Origin: Phytophthora quininea | Lineage: Eukaryota; Oomycota; Peronosporomycetes; Peronosporales; Peronosporaceae | Reading direction: 5' to 3' | Assembly: GCA_011947345.1 (NCBI GenBank) | Contig: JAAVTG010000883.1 | Span: 1-64,000 of the forward strand | Length of the DNA stretch: 64,000 nucleotides | In this document: positions 11,319 through 21,686 of the stretch, piece after piece | Layout: each line of letters begins with the position of its first letter | How positions within the stretch are numbered: position 1 is the first letter of the stretch | Notes under the pieces: model-generated | Told to the model about the DNA's origin: nothing | Database searches by the model: none | Seen by the model: the letters and a program-made list of their open reading frames with translations, nothing else | Program-made: the position numbers and the translations under genes

Positions 11319-11999
11319 TCTTACGGCATTCACTTTTCCCCTCATATTAAGGTTCTCCTTACCCTCAGTCACCACTGCCTGTATGGTATTGATTACCGTC
11401 GTATTCCCCGTCTTAGCTTTCTTGGCACCTGAGGCAGTTTTCAGTCCTAAATAGGGGTCCGCCCACACGGTTAGGGTATCGGTCAGCTGCTTTAATCGGG
11501 CAGTCAGGCTTAAAATGTCCAGGCTGGGAGCAGTACAAGTCGAAACTACGCCGCCACCTTTTCAGCCTCAGCCTGTTTTGTCTGGCCTTTTATCGCGTTC
11601 GGCATCGGCAGGGTTATCAAAACAACATAGCTGGACTCAAATACAACAGTAGTGCCGCACTGCAAAACAATATACATTCTCCAATTTTCGTATCGCCAAT
11701 ATAGAAAAATTTGAGCCGGTGTAATCTGTGTAGCTTATAATTTAAAAAATGGTTTGTTGATAATTTGATAATCTTACTAAGGCATATATTAGATATTTGT
11801 CAACGATGTTTTTGTAAAAGCGTAGCTCGTTCTAGTTTTGGCTTAGAGGCCCATCCGATTGGCTAAAAGTCTTGTAGATTTTGCTAGCCACTCACCTTGT
11901 TTTTCCCTACACACGCGCATTAACTCGGCATCCAGCAAGCAACGTCACCATGGCCAGCAGCCAAACCCCAGTCGCCTCTCGTAATGCCTCACTGCACAC

Positions 12000-12360
12000 A
12001 CCAGGACGTGGCCACCTCGACGGTGACCAAGTCCGTAGTGCTTGTACCGCTCCAAACACAAAAAAGCCAACTGGAGCTACATCAAGGGCATAACTACATG
12101 GATCAAAGCGACGCAGCAGTCCCCGGACGAGTTCTTTTGCGCCGACGGAAGTCTCAATCTCGATGTTTTCCTTCCTGATCATTTTTAGGCATTTTTGCTG
12201 CATAAGATGAATGAGAGCAAGATCAAAGTCACTACGCTTAGTGGCTACAGAAGTGCCCTAAAAGATGTGTATCGTCAGAAGCGCATCGACCTGCCAACAG
12301 CATATTTGGACGACCTAAAACCTTTTTAGAGGGCTGAAGAGGGTGAGTGATTACGAAGTC
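12000..12360 (+). mobile_element. Crypton-like recombinase remnant B (N-terminal part)
   Basis: The plus strand encodes WSYIKGITTWIKATQQSPDE, then LNLDVFLPDHF, a TAG stop, and VTTLSGYRSALKDVYRQKRI followed by LPTAYLDDLKPF. This is the SAM-like N-terminal domain (GYRSA-Y motif) of oomycete Crypton-type tyrosine recombinases. After LKPF the frame shifts at a T run (near 12326-12330) and is lost. The catalytic domain is not present downstream. Remnant A, 5 kb away, carries only the catalytic part, on the opposite strand. Confidence 0.65.
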
Positions 12361-12776
12361 GTAATCATTCGTTGTCATGCTTATATCATGCTGTCATCAT
12401 CCAGGTTGCTATCAGAGTCATATTTGTCTCCATGTTGAAGCGGGGTCACGCTCCGTTTCTGCATGAATGCATTTACTGTTGTTCGCAGATCAGCAAAAGC
12501 CTAGTAGAAACGATGTGATGGCACTTGTTGAAGACAATCCACAATCGGCAGTATTTCTGCGCGGACCATGTTATACTCTACACTCAGACACAACCGTGTG
12601 CTCGCAAAATTGACCCTTCTTCAGTATCGCGTACGCAGTTCTATCTCTTGATGCCAGCCCAGTAGGACTGCTGAGGATGGCTGTGGTGCAGCCACTCCAG
12701 TTAACTGACTAACAGACCGAGTATGCTGAATCGTGGAATTGAGTATGGGAACCACAGTACGTGCTGCTGGCATGGT

Positions 12777-14720
12777 CTAGCGAGTTGGACATTGCGCAAC
12801 TTCAAACGTATTCACACCCCGACACGCAGAAAGAACGCTACTCAAGTGCTTACAGATCAATCTTGTCGTCGCGAAAGGCAAGTGGTCGCACTCAACAACG
12901 CCAGCTACAGGCCATGAAACCTGAATCTGACTTTTGTATCTGTCTGTGTCACCGTCGGCAATATGATGCCTATCCCAGCACTTTACGTCTAGCAAGTATG
13001 ACCCCATTGACGACGGACCAACTTCATCGAAAGTCACTCAGCACTTCTCCTGCTTATGACGTTCAAGGGGTAGACTGCACGTCACAGCTAGTCGTATATC
13101 AAACAAAGTCGCAGCAGTCGCCAAACCACGCATAACGCTGAGCTGGCGATGCAGAAAACCCAAACGCATCGATCAATGCTGTTTTTTTTTTTTTTTTTTT
13201 TGCGATGCAGTTGCTTGAGCTGGTTCCAGCCTGCTTCAATGCGGTTAGTGGTCGGGTTACCAGCAATTATGCACCACCGGCGACCCCAGATGCTGCTGCA
13301 ACACGTCCAATTCTTCGAGAAATATGCTGCAAACGCAAGATCGTTCTTCATCGCGACGCTCGAAACCTTCGACCGATTATCGAACTGCTTTTGCATAGGT
13401 AATTACATAAGGTCGGTAATCAAATGCTCGATCTCGTTCCGAAGAATTGGCCGCACGTAGTATTTTTTTCTGCGATCATTTGTTTCACGTATGAAACTGA
13501 CACAAAAGGATCTGCAACAGTGTTAGTGTCTGCGAATATGATGTTCCGTGCAATTGGACGCACCTCGGATTTGGGAAACGGTTTACGCAGAGTCGTCCAC
13601 TCGGTGAAGTCCTTGTCAATTACAAAACTTTGTAGTTCATCCGACATTATTGATAAACCAACGCAGCACAGCGAGCAGTGTTAGCTTCTACTGGTTGATG
13701 TACACGAAGTCTAGCACGGACACTCTCCGACCCTAGCAACGAGGGAACCTGATGGACAACGCATTCTTCGTCAAATACAACGTTCAAAACCTATTGAAGT
13801 TGCGCAGCTTCACGGTACTCACCTACGTTAAACCCAATATTGGTGCAGTTATGAGCCCAATCCAGCGCGGGAGTATCTTTCCGCATGCGAAACATATATC
13901 GCTGTTCGCTTGTCTGCAAAACAATCCCGACCGTGTGGTCGGATTCACCTTTCGCGACTAGGCATCCATTGGACTCGTCCGTCACAAATGCTGCCAGCAC
14001 CATTTTCAGTCGATGCTTGGATGTACGGTTCATAAGATCGCGAATCTGCTGAGAAGAATCCTAATCAAACAACAACGATAGGTTACACTGACCACATTTC
14101 TCAAACGCTGTCCGCACCGGTCTGGTCCGCAGCGAAGTTAGAAATCTGCTTGGTTTAGGTGTTAGTTTGACTGAATGCGTCCAACATAGCAATCACGGAG
14201 TCGCAAACTAAGACCTTGCATTGCTTGATTGCGAGGTAAATGGTTTCGTTGGTCACACGATTGTGGCTTCTCCCCTGCGATATAACATTATAGTCTAGTC
14301 GATACCAACGTATAAAACAAACTTGGGTGTCTTCGATAAACCTCTTGTGTTATTTTAATGGCCTGATATTGCTTAGTGTGTCTTGTCATGTTCAGCTCTT
14401 TGCACGCTTTGCTACCGTTGCGCTGGATTTTCTTGGTCTTACGCATACAGCCGCGACACGAAACGAGTCAAGAGCAACCGGTTCCCGGATGCTCTTGACT
14501 CGTTTGCCGGTTCCCGTGACTTCTGTTTGCAACTAAGTGTACACACATACTTCCTGAATGCGTATCCATATTCGATCGGCACCTGGCACTCTGGATTCTT
14601 TGAGCTCAGCTTGTTGTTGTAGCGCGTCGTCTAACAGCCCCGTGTCCTACCTATAAGCACCAAATTCGCCTGTTCGAGCTGCTCCCAAAATGTGAAAAAC
14701 TCGGTCCATGTGGGAAATGT
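12777..14720 (-). mobile_element. Mutator-like transposase remnant B
   Basis: Pieces of one MULE transposase in order on the minus strand. N-terminal zinc-finger region at 14720-14400 (FPTWTEFFTFWEQLEQANL; then EYGYAFRKYVCTL). First catalytic-Asp region near 13850 (ALDWAHNCTNIGFNVGEY). Second-Asp region near 13620 (SFVIDKDFTEWTTLRKPFP). Conserved NPTTNRIEAGWNQLKQLH near 13250. A SWIM-like Cys/His segment near 12830 (TTRLICKHLSSVLSACRG). A run of 20 T (13182-13201) interrupts the minus-strand frame as poly-A. Several stops and frame changes make it a pseudogene. The family differs from MULE A in sequence. Confidence 0.7.
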
Positions 14721-15640
14721 CTTGCCCTCAGTGCTCGGCACGACTGTTAATGGCAAATGAACAGCTACAAATTCGTGATTAGAATCTTGACACAGTGAGA
14801 CTTTGAAATAGAGCGCTTACCTTGCGTTTTAACCACCGGTTGAGTTGGCCCAACGTCTTCGTCATCGGTACTGCTGTTTCCTGCCTCTGCATCGGGCTCT
14901 CGCTTTCTCGTGTCGCCCGCGGAAGCTAGCAAAACCCAGAGCGAGCATTTCGGTCTGCTAGCACGGTCCTTCCCGCGGTATGGGTAGCAGGAAGCCGGAA
15001 AATACATGAGACAAAAGTTGCGCACCTTGCATTTGGCAAAGTGGTTTTACCAGTACGATCGGTCAACACGGTTCAGTGCCAGCCAACACCAGATCATAGA
15101 CTGAGGACGCCAGTGCCGGTCTGGTGCTGTCTGACAGCGCAGCTGCCGACCGTTCAAATAGGGGAAGGGTTTACAGCCATGCATTCAAGATTTCGCCCCT
15201 CTCCCCGCAGACCAAGCAAGGAGCTTATGAACGCTGGCAAAGCGACCAGACAGAGCTGGCCGCGCACGCAGGAACTGTACATGATGAGTGGGAGCGCGCT
15301 AGACACGAGCACCGGGTCGAAGGTACGCATAGCCACGACGAACGCAAAGCGCGGAGAGTGTATCGTACCCGGGTACCGGGTGGGAGCACGTTGGGAACGC
15401 CAAAAGCTGCCATGCATGGGCATCAGACAACGGCACGCACAACATGATGATGACAGGGCCCAAGGACAATGAAGGCCGGCGGAATGTGAAAGTATAGCGG
15501 GACTGGGAATGGAGTATGAATGACGCCCCATGCACACTAGCACAGGGCTATCGCGCAGATCGAATGCAGTTGCAGCAGGCCACAGCATGAAGGGATATTG
15601 AGCGGGAGGTGGTGTGCTTAAGCTACGCCACAACGGGGTT
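14721..15640. other. Intergenic between MULE remnants
   Basis: Open frames at 15041-15472 (plus) and 15154-15633 (minus) overlap each other, show no domain and are not preferred by composition. A minus-strand frame at 14765-15025 has an acidic Ser/Asp-rich stretch that could be the N-terminus of MULE B, but I cannot prove it. Nothing else is recognised. Confidence 0.35.
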
Positions 15641-17040
15641 CATAGCGCGGGGTGAACCGCTGTCGTCACCCCGTGCGTGCAGTGCGAAGACGACATGGCT
15701 GCCGTACGCGTATTCCATCCAGTACTTGCACGATGTAAGGCGGATGTAATTTACCGGCCAGCCGCCCTCCGCCATTCCTTCAACCTCCGTGTGTGCAATT
15801 TGGCACCTAATTCTTGCTGTGGTGGGTAATGCTTCGCGGGTAAGTTTAGCTTTTGCTGTACTTCTGATTGAGCGTATGTTATGGTCGTCCGTCAACCGCC
15901 TCGCCGTCCAGCAGAAAGCGGATACTAGCATGACCGGCACCACGTTCCCGAATTCTACCAATGCGTCGCAGCTCTCGCACTCGGCGCTCGAGCGAAGGGA
16001 TTGAGACGGTTTTGTCAGCAAAGGCCTTCATCTTCAAGCTCTCAACCTTGCAGCATTGCAAGAACTGCTCAATGAGAGTGCCCATCTTGAGTCGTATACT
16101 CAACGTGTAGTTACGTTTGATTGCGCGATTGAACTGCCCCACCGGGTTGTTTGTTGTTGCAAAACCCGGGCTATGAGACGAGGACTTGCCAGCGATTGAA
16201 GTGGCTAGCGGTCCATTGGTTCGTGAAGCACGTGGCGAACGCGGACAATTCTGGTCGACTCGCCCAGCTCTCAGACGTCTCGTGAAGTGTTCGCTCATAC
16301 TCTACGGATGGGGTGAAGTGCATTCAAAACTTTAGCAGCAAGTGCTCGAGAGAAAGGAGCATTTGCTTCTGCAGCTACATGAAGTAGCACATGACTGAGA
16401 CTACGTCTTTACCGAAGACGGGTTTTAACGCATTGAGCTGGGGTGCATCTGCACCCGTCATGGCAAACTTAACGCGGTACGGCTTTTCGATTACTGTAGA
16501 GTAGAAGATCATCAAAGCCAAGAACGCCTTCCGTGCAGTAATAACCGATTCGCCGCGATATCACAAAGACTGCGACAAGTGGAACGTCCGCATGCAGTCA
16601 GAGATCCCCACTAATATCACCGAATACTCAACCTGGCTTAGCTTAAAGGTTGTATTAACGTGCAGCATGAATGTGGCAGGATCTCGGTTAGCACGTTACA
16701 ATAGGCGCGTCGAGGTCATGCCAGCAATGAAAGCGTCGTCATCGGCTTCTGATCCAACAACCGGGTTGCCATCACGGTCGTTAGTCTACGTAAACGCGAA
16801 CGGGTCGCACCAGTCTTCCTCTTCTTTAAAAACATTCTCGCGGATAATCGAGCGAAAACCCTCAATGTAGTCACTACCATCCTAGTGCGTAGTTTGGTAG
16901 CGTTGAACAAAGCGCTGCACTCTTTACAGCGGCGGTACCAAGTGTAACACATCCATAATATGTATGTTTGCTCAATTAGAAATGGTTTAGAAAGGTAAAA
17001 CATGGAGTTAGAAATTTTGCAAGTCGGGGATAAACCTATT
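15640..17040 (-). mobile_element. Mutator-like transposase remnant C
   Basis: A third MULE family, read from 17040 down to about 15640. N-terminal region near 16800 (TNDRDGNPVVGSEADDDAF), the first catalytic box ATFMLHVNTTFKLSQVEYSV near 16650, KPYRVKFAMTGADAPQLNAL near 16440, and ATTNNPVGQFNRAIKRNYTL near 16130 followed by LKMGTLIEQFLQCC. The Asp expected before TTFKL is Asn (codon at 16654-16656). Multiple stops and frame shifts are present. The 5-prime end coincides with the left terminal repeat of the pogo-like element at 17041, so the pogo copy may have inserted into or beside it. Confidence 0.7.
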
Positions 17041-17064
17041 GTAGAACATTTGTGCATCCGGACA
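17041..17064 (+). repeat. Left terminal inverted repeat of pogo-like element
   Basis: Reads GTAGAACATTTGTGCATCCG followed by GACA. The reverse complement of 18718-18741 differs at only two positions. The TA at its second and third bases may be the duplicated target. Confidence 0.8.
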
Positions 17065-17195
17065 GACGAATGAGCCAATCATATCAATGTAGCCACATGA
17101 TAAAACCTCACTTTGAGCCATTTGTTCAAGCGGACAGAACTATTTTTGCTCAGAGGCCAGTGCTGTCAGAGAACAAAACCACTGCGCAAGTCGCC

Positions 17196-18638
17196 ATGGC
17201 GCGAGGACGGAAGCGGACGCCAGGCGGTGCTGGCCGTCGTCCAGCAGGATACTCGCGCGACTGCGAGACGTCCAAGAAGAAACTCAACGTAATAAACTTT
17301 TTCAAAGCCAGCGGAGATATGTAGTTAACGTTGGACGAGTTTTATAGCCATCTTGTCCCTTCAAAACGCGATACAAAGAGGAAGCGCGTCTACGAATGGG
17401 AGAAGTATCGAGCTCACATTGAAGCCATGGCTTCTTCCTCGACCACCGCGAGCTTGAAATCGGACAGGAAGGCTGGGACGGCAACAACGCTGACGGCGAC
17501 GGGTGAGGAAGGGCTGGTGGAGTGGGTGAATTCTCTGCGGGAAGATGGAGTTCCTGTGTCGCGTTTGATACTACAGCTGCGAGTACAGGAGCTTGCTGTA
17601 GAAGAAGGCGTTCCTCCAGCATTATTTGAAGGAAAATGGAGCTGGCAACAGAGGTTTCTTTCGCGTTATGGGCTCTCGTTGAGGACAAAGACACGCCAAG
17701 GTCAAAAGCCTCCTCCTGCAATGGAGAAAGAAGCACGCGAGTTCTGGCACGAAGTACAGCAAATTAAGCGGGAGCTTGGCGTCAGTAAGATTTACAACGC
17801 CGATCAAAGCGGCATTTGCTTTGAATATTTGCCCAAGCAAACGATCAATAAAAAAGGAGCAAAAACTTTATGGGTGCGGTGTGGTGGCAAGGATAAAGAG
17901 CGGCTAACTGGCATGTTTCTCGCCGATTTCACCGGCAAGCAGTACGATACTTTTTTGTAGTGAAAACTGAGCCATCAAAGATACATGAGAAAGCAGCTTA
18001 CAATTACATCGCTCACCATGGCTTTGGTGACAAACTGTGGAGTGATATGAAGGCTTCTCAGTCAGAGCACGGTGTACAAATCTACGGGAACAGTGTTGGT
18101 TGGTGGGATTCCCAGCTTTCGGTAGCTTTTCTAGACTATCATTTTGCTAGCATAACTGACGATGAGCCCGTCCTTCTCATCTGGGATGAGTTCTCAGCGC
18201 ACTGGACGGACGAAGTGCTGGAGCATGCCGTGTTGCTCAACGTGCATCTTGTCAAGGTGCCAGCCGGGCTGACGTCTGTGTGTCAACCCGCTGACATTTC
18301 TTGGTTTCGCCCACATAAACAACGTCTACGAAAGCACTGGGTCAATTTTTTTATCTCAACAGCATAAAGACCATGCTGCCAGTTCATCAACATCACGTTT
18401 TCAGCTACGGCCGCCTTCTCGAGGCGAGGCAATTGCATGGGCGACATCAGCATGGAAACAACTTGGTGCTTCCGTTATAACAAGCGGATTCAGTGGAGAA
18501 ACTAAAACCTATTGCCCTGCTGACCACGAGAACAATATTATTGAGCAGCTAGAAAGCCTTCATGTCGTCGAGGACACTGTCAGCGACTCGGATGACTTTG
18601 TGGAGCACCTCACCGCCGGGACTTCAGATGAGCAGTAA
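17196..18638 (+). pseudogene. pogo-like transposase (CENP-B-type HTH plus DDE domain), broken frame
   Basis: The transposase starts at the ATG in 17196. A TAG stop lies at 17322-17324 after a basic N-terminal region, then a CENP-B/Tigger-style DNA-binding region follows (WSWQQRFLSRYGLSLRTKT). The DDE endonuclease shows all three acidic motifs: IYNADQSGICFEY, LLIWDEFSAHW and TSVCQPADISWF. The frame changes at a T6 run (17951-17956, one T short) and again at a T7 run (18346-18352, one T too many), after which the C-terminus stays open to TAA at 18636-18638. The two homopolymer breaks match the sequencing-error pattern of the window. The TAG is a true-looking nonsense change unless the start lies downstream. 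If so, the copy could be close to intact. Confidence 0.75.
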
Positions 18639-18717
18639 TGCACTTTGGTACAGATTTGCATGTTTGTATAGGACAAAAATGGCTTAACGTTTTACTCGTT
18701 TGTATGCAATTCTGCTG

Positions 18718-18741
18718 TGTCCGCATGCACAAATGTTATAC
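18718..18741 (-). repeat. Right terminal inverted repeat of pogo-like element
   Basis: Reverse complement of the left repeat with two mismatches. It lies 80 bases after the transposase stop codon. Confidence 0.8.
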
Positions 18742-19679
18742 AGGAGCTGCATATATGCTCCACAAATTTGTGTGGGTTTGACCTATCAAATTTAAAGTAT
18801 TATTTTAACCACTACGGAGTTAACAGTCGCAACAGTTGTTATGCCTTGCCTTTGATCTTACTGTTCTTTGTGATATCTTCCAATATCAGGAATTAGCCAT
18901 CAAATTGGACTATTACACATGTCGACATCCAGGTGCAGCTAACGCCACCGCCTATTGCTGCGACAAAATTTTGGAACCACAGTTTTATGTTCACAAACAG
19001 TGCCATCTCTTGATCATCACTCTCACTCACGTTATCACTGTCGCACTCTAGCCTGCGGCTCTAATGACACGATGCGCCCATATAGTCCGGCGAATATTTG
19101 ATGGATAGTGACACGCAACAGGTAGTGTGTGGCGACCAAGAGCATAGAGAGGACTCTCACTGCCTATCCAGCGGGAGTCAGGGAATCGAGCGCTGTGGAG
19201 TAATGATGCGAATAGGCCCCAAGCGAAGCAAAGGTAAACCCCGGACCATGCAAATTCTGAATTAATCTGGGGCATGTGTTCCCGGCGGCCGCTTGCAGTG
19301 TTCCCGCAGAATAGAGCTCCATAAATCTCAGGATGGTGACACGCCCCGCTAAACAACTAAACAATTTGTTTGGGTACAAGGCAACTCAGTGGTAAGCGGT
19401 TGCCGATATTAACAACAAATTTGAAGCTTTCATGCTGTCATTCCAAGTACAGCGAGAACAAAGATAGGTCAAAGGAGCTTTTGCATTTTGAATCACTGAG
19501 AAGTGGAGGGGCGAACTCAGCATTTTGTAAGATGAATACGTTGCTATCCATTCGCCGTGGTGGATCTACAAAATCTGCACTAGATGGCCCTTGAATAATG
19601 ACCGACAAAACGGTTTTGGTGGAATAAATAAATAACACAGCTAAATTTATGAGGTCGTACCAGTAGCATATCCTTCATG
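18742..19679. other. Unassigned repeat-like DNA
   Basis: No gene is supported. The segment 19048-19380 is a compact GC-richer block that could be a solo LTR or an LTR-adjacent region, but I cannot find the matching copy. Short frames at 18836-19051 and 19370-19594 show no domain. Confidence 0.35.
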
Positions 19680-20105
19680 TAGGTGATCAGGCCCATAGCA
19701 AATGGTAGTCGGCGCGTGGTCCACTATCAATGCAACTGTTGGCTTCCAGCGCAAACAGTTGGGCTCCAACCCTCCCCCGCGAGCCGAACGCAACCGGGGA
19801 CAGGTCCACAGCGACTCACGCACTGGTGGCCCACTGGCTGTATCCGTTCTGTTGCCTCACGAAGGTACATTCGCAACACCTATCTCGCTATCTTCCTTGA
19901 TGTGGTGTCCGTCATGTTTTGGAATGAAAGTCACTTTTGGCTGATGCATCAGCAGTGTTTCTTTGACGCCGGGGTTTACTGTCGTAATGGAGCTCATGGA
20001 ATGATCTACGACGCTGTCTTTGTTGATGACATCCTGATCGCCACTAAAGCTGATGTCATTGACAAATTTTGCGCCAGAACTAAGGGCACAGTGTTCATTT
20101 AAAGA
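19680..20105 (+). mobile_element. Copia-type reverse transcriptase fragment
   Basis: The plus strand reads CRNGAHGMIYDAVFVDDILI, which matches the Copia reverse-transcriptase active-site region (the VDD pair in the YVDD-type box) and the residues before it. It continues ATKADVIDKF and soon ends in a stop. Upstream residues are too decayed to assign. This fragment is on the opposite strand from the Copia protease/pre-integrase fragment at 8665-9205, so the two need not come from one element. No LTR is recognised. Confidence 0.6.
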
Positions 20106-20429
20106 TGTACGCAGGCTGGAGAGTTTGAAGAATTCCATTTGAGCTTTCAATGCCTTTGGTGGTTCAGAAATAACAAAGATACCTTTTCTGATTACAGCCT
20201 CAACTTCAATTATGGGCACAAAATAAACTCAGTTAACAAGGCGTCCAATCATGTATCAGCCGTTATCGTGACCGAAGTCACGTACCCTGGAAAGCTACTT
20301 CTTTGTGCGGACGAGAAATGTGGCTGCGGTATGAGCTTGGATTGTTGTAACTTTGTCACACACGTTGTACACCCGAAGATCTTCAAGCATGCGCTTCAAC
20401 CTGTTCTCCAGTCCCCTCGGGCTCAATAG

Positions 20430-21110
20430 GCAGTAAAACTTGTGTGTGTCCTTCTGGGAGAGAGTTTGAGCATCTCTAGATCACAATGTTTGCATTCGTA
20501 TGTACGCGGCAAGACGCTAGCGACGACATCCCGCTCCCCATTCATTTTTGGGTACGTCAGGTAGCAGTGTTGGCGATAGTTGACAGCATCCCATTGTGAA
20601 TAAGGTTGCCGCGGAGCACGATCGCAAAGCCCACAGGAATAGGGACCTCGCGCGCTTTTGGGTCGTCTCGATCTTTGCAACAACCTTCATAAGCTCGGAG
20701 ACTCATACCTGGCTGGAGCGTCAGCACCATACTTGCCGGTATACGCTGGGTCTTCGCCGCCCCACATAACACCTTTGGTGAATAGTCTTGGTGCAGTTCC
20801 TGTTCAGGCCCACCAGGAAGCAATCGCATGTAGAAGAACACCCCAGGAGTCCATTGAGAATCCATGTTCGCCGTAACAGGACGAAGGAGCGGCGCAGCTC
20901 GTTAATCACAGGAGAAGACTCGCGCGCTTTTACTCGCGACCTGTAGTTGTCATCGTTTTCGCTTTCTACTTGCTTAAAATCCGACTGGTATTCGCGTTGT
21001 TGAGCCTCATGAAGAAGTGCAACAAACACTTTGTCGTCAAGGCCGAGATAGACAACTTGGTAGCCTTGGCGAGGAGTGCGGGCTTGGTGCGGCTGGACGC
21101 CATTGCTGAA
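20430..21110 (-). pseudogene. 2OG-Fe(II) oxygenase-like relic within the repeat island
   Basis: Minus-strand pieces form one decayed protein: QARTPRQGYQVVYLGLDDKV near 21070, a frame change near 20870, then GGPEQELHQDYSPK, then VPIPVGFAIVLRGNLIHNG, another frame change near 20590, and VNYRQHCYLTYPKMNGERDV with a Cys-rich tail (YECKHCDLEM). The spacing of HQD, the later His in LIHNG and the Arg in NYRQH matches the His-x-Asp...His...Arg set of 2OG-Fe(II) dioxygenases. The family assignment is inferred from these motifs. Its position among transposons suggests it is a repeat-carried or multicopy gene. Two or more frame changes are present. Confidence 0.5.
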
Positions 21111-21686
21111 TGAGACCGGAAGGCACGGATTATAGATAGGCGAACTATGAGACGAAAAGGATTGTTTGAGACGGAACGTTCTCGCTTTGTATATAGAAAT
21201 TTGTATAGGCAGGCGGGACGGAATGGATTTTGGGACGGGAAGGTATGGAGTCTTCCTGTCGGCGCTATTTTGTATTGGTCTCTTTTGAAATGACCTTGAT
21301 CGGAAATGACCCTCCTTAGACGCTCCCGATGTGGGTGTGCCAGATATTAGGCTCAACCAAGATGTTGAGACCATCTCGTGTAACAACCAAAGGGCCAAGC
21401 AACAGAAAAAGGTACAACTTTATGCAAAGGAAGCGCGGATGTTCTATGATTTTGGGAAACGGTACCATGTACCACGTTTTTAGCCCCACATTTTCGATTT
21501 CTTCGAAAGAATGTTTGTATTTTGACGAAACTAAACTTCCATATGAATAAATTAAAAGAGAATGTCGCTCATTGATCTAGAATTTTGTATGGTGACGAAT
21601 TGCTATCGGCGCGAAAAGCGTTTTCTCGGCGCTGACGTTGGTGGATAAGACAAGGGGGATTACGAGACTCGCGCTAGGACGCCACG
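21111..21686. other. Upstream region of the AFG3 gene, no gene recognised
   Basis: AT-rich at 21330-21600, with only short frames. The 3-prime part should contain the AFG3 promoter. This is the right boundary of the repeat island. Confidence 0.4.

Larger units (their letters stand above)
17041..18741 (+). mobile_element. pogo/Tigger-like DNA transposon with both terminal inverted repeats
   Basis: A complete-looking Tc1/mariner-superfamily element of about 1.7 kb. Its ends are marked by 24-base inverted repeats (22 of 24 matching), and a TA is present at each outer end, as expected for the TA target-site duplication of this superfamily. The interior holds one transposase gene. Its sequence is far better preserved than the neighbouring MULE and Crypton relics, suggesting a later arrival. 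Confidence 0.75.

Noticed and set aside
13182..13201. Run of 20 T as a possible poly-A tail of a SINE or processed gene
   Set aside because: It lies within a MULE coding frame on the minus strand and no target duplication or SINE body is visible.
19048..19380. Solo LTR
   Set aside because: The block looks LTR-like in composition, but there is no second copy, TG...CA ends or target duplication that I can show.
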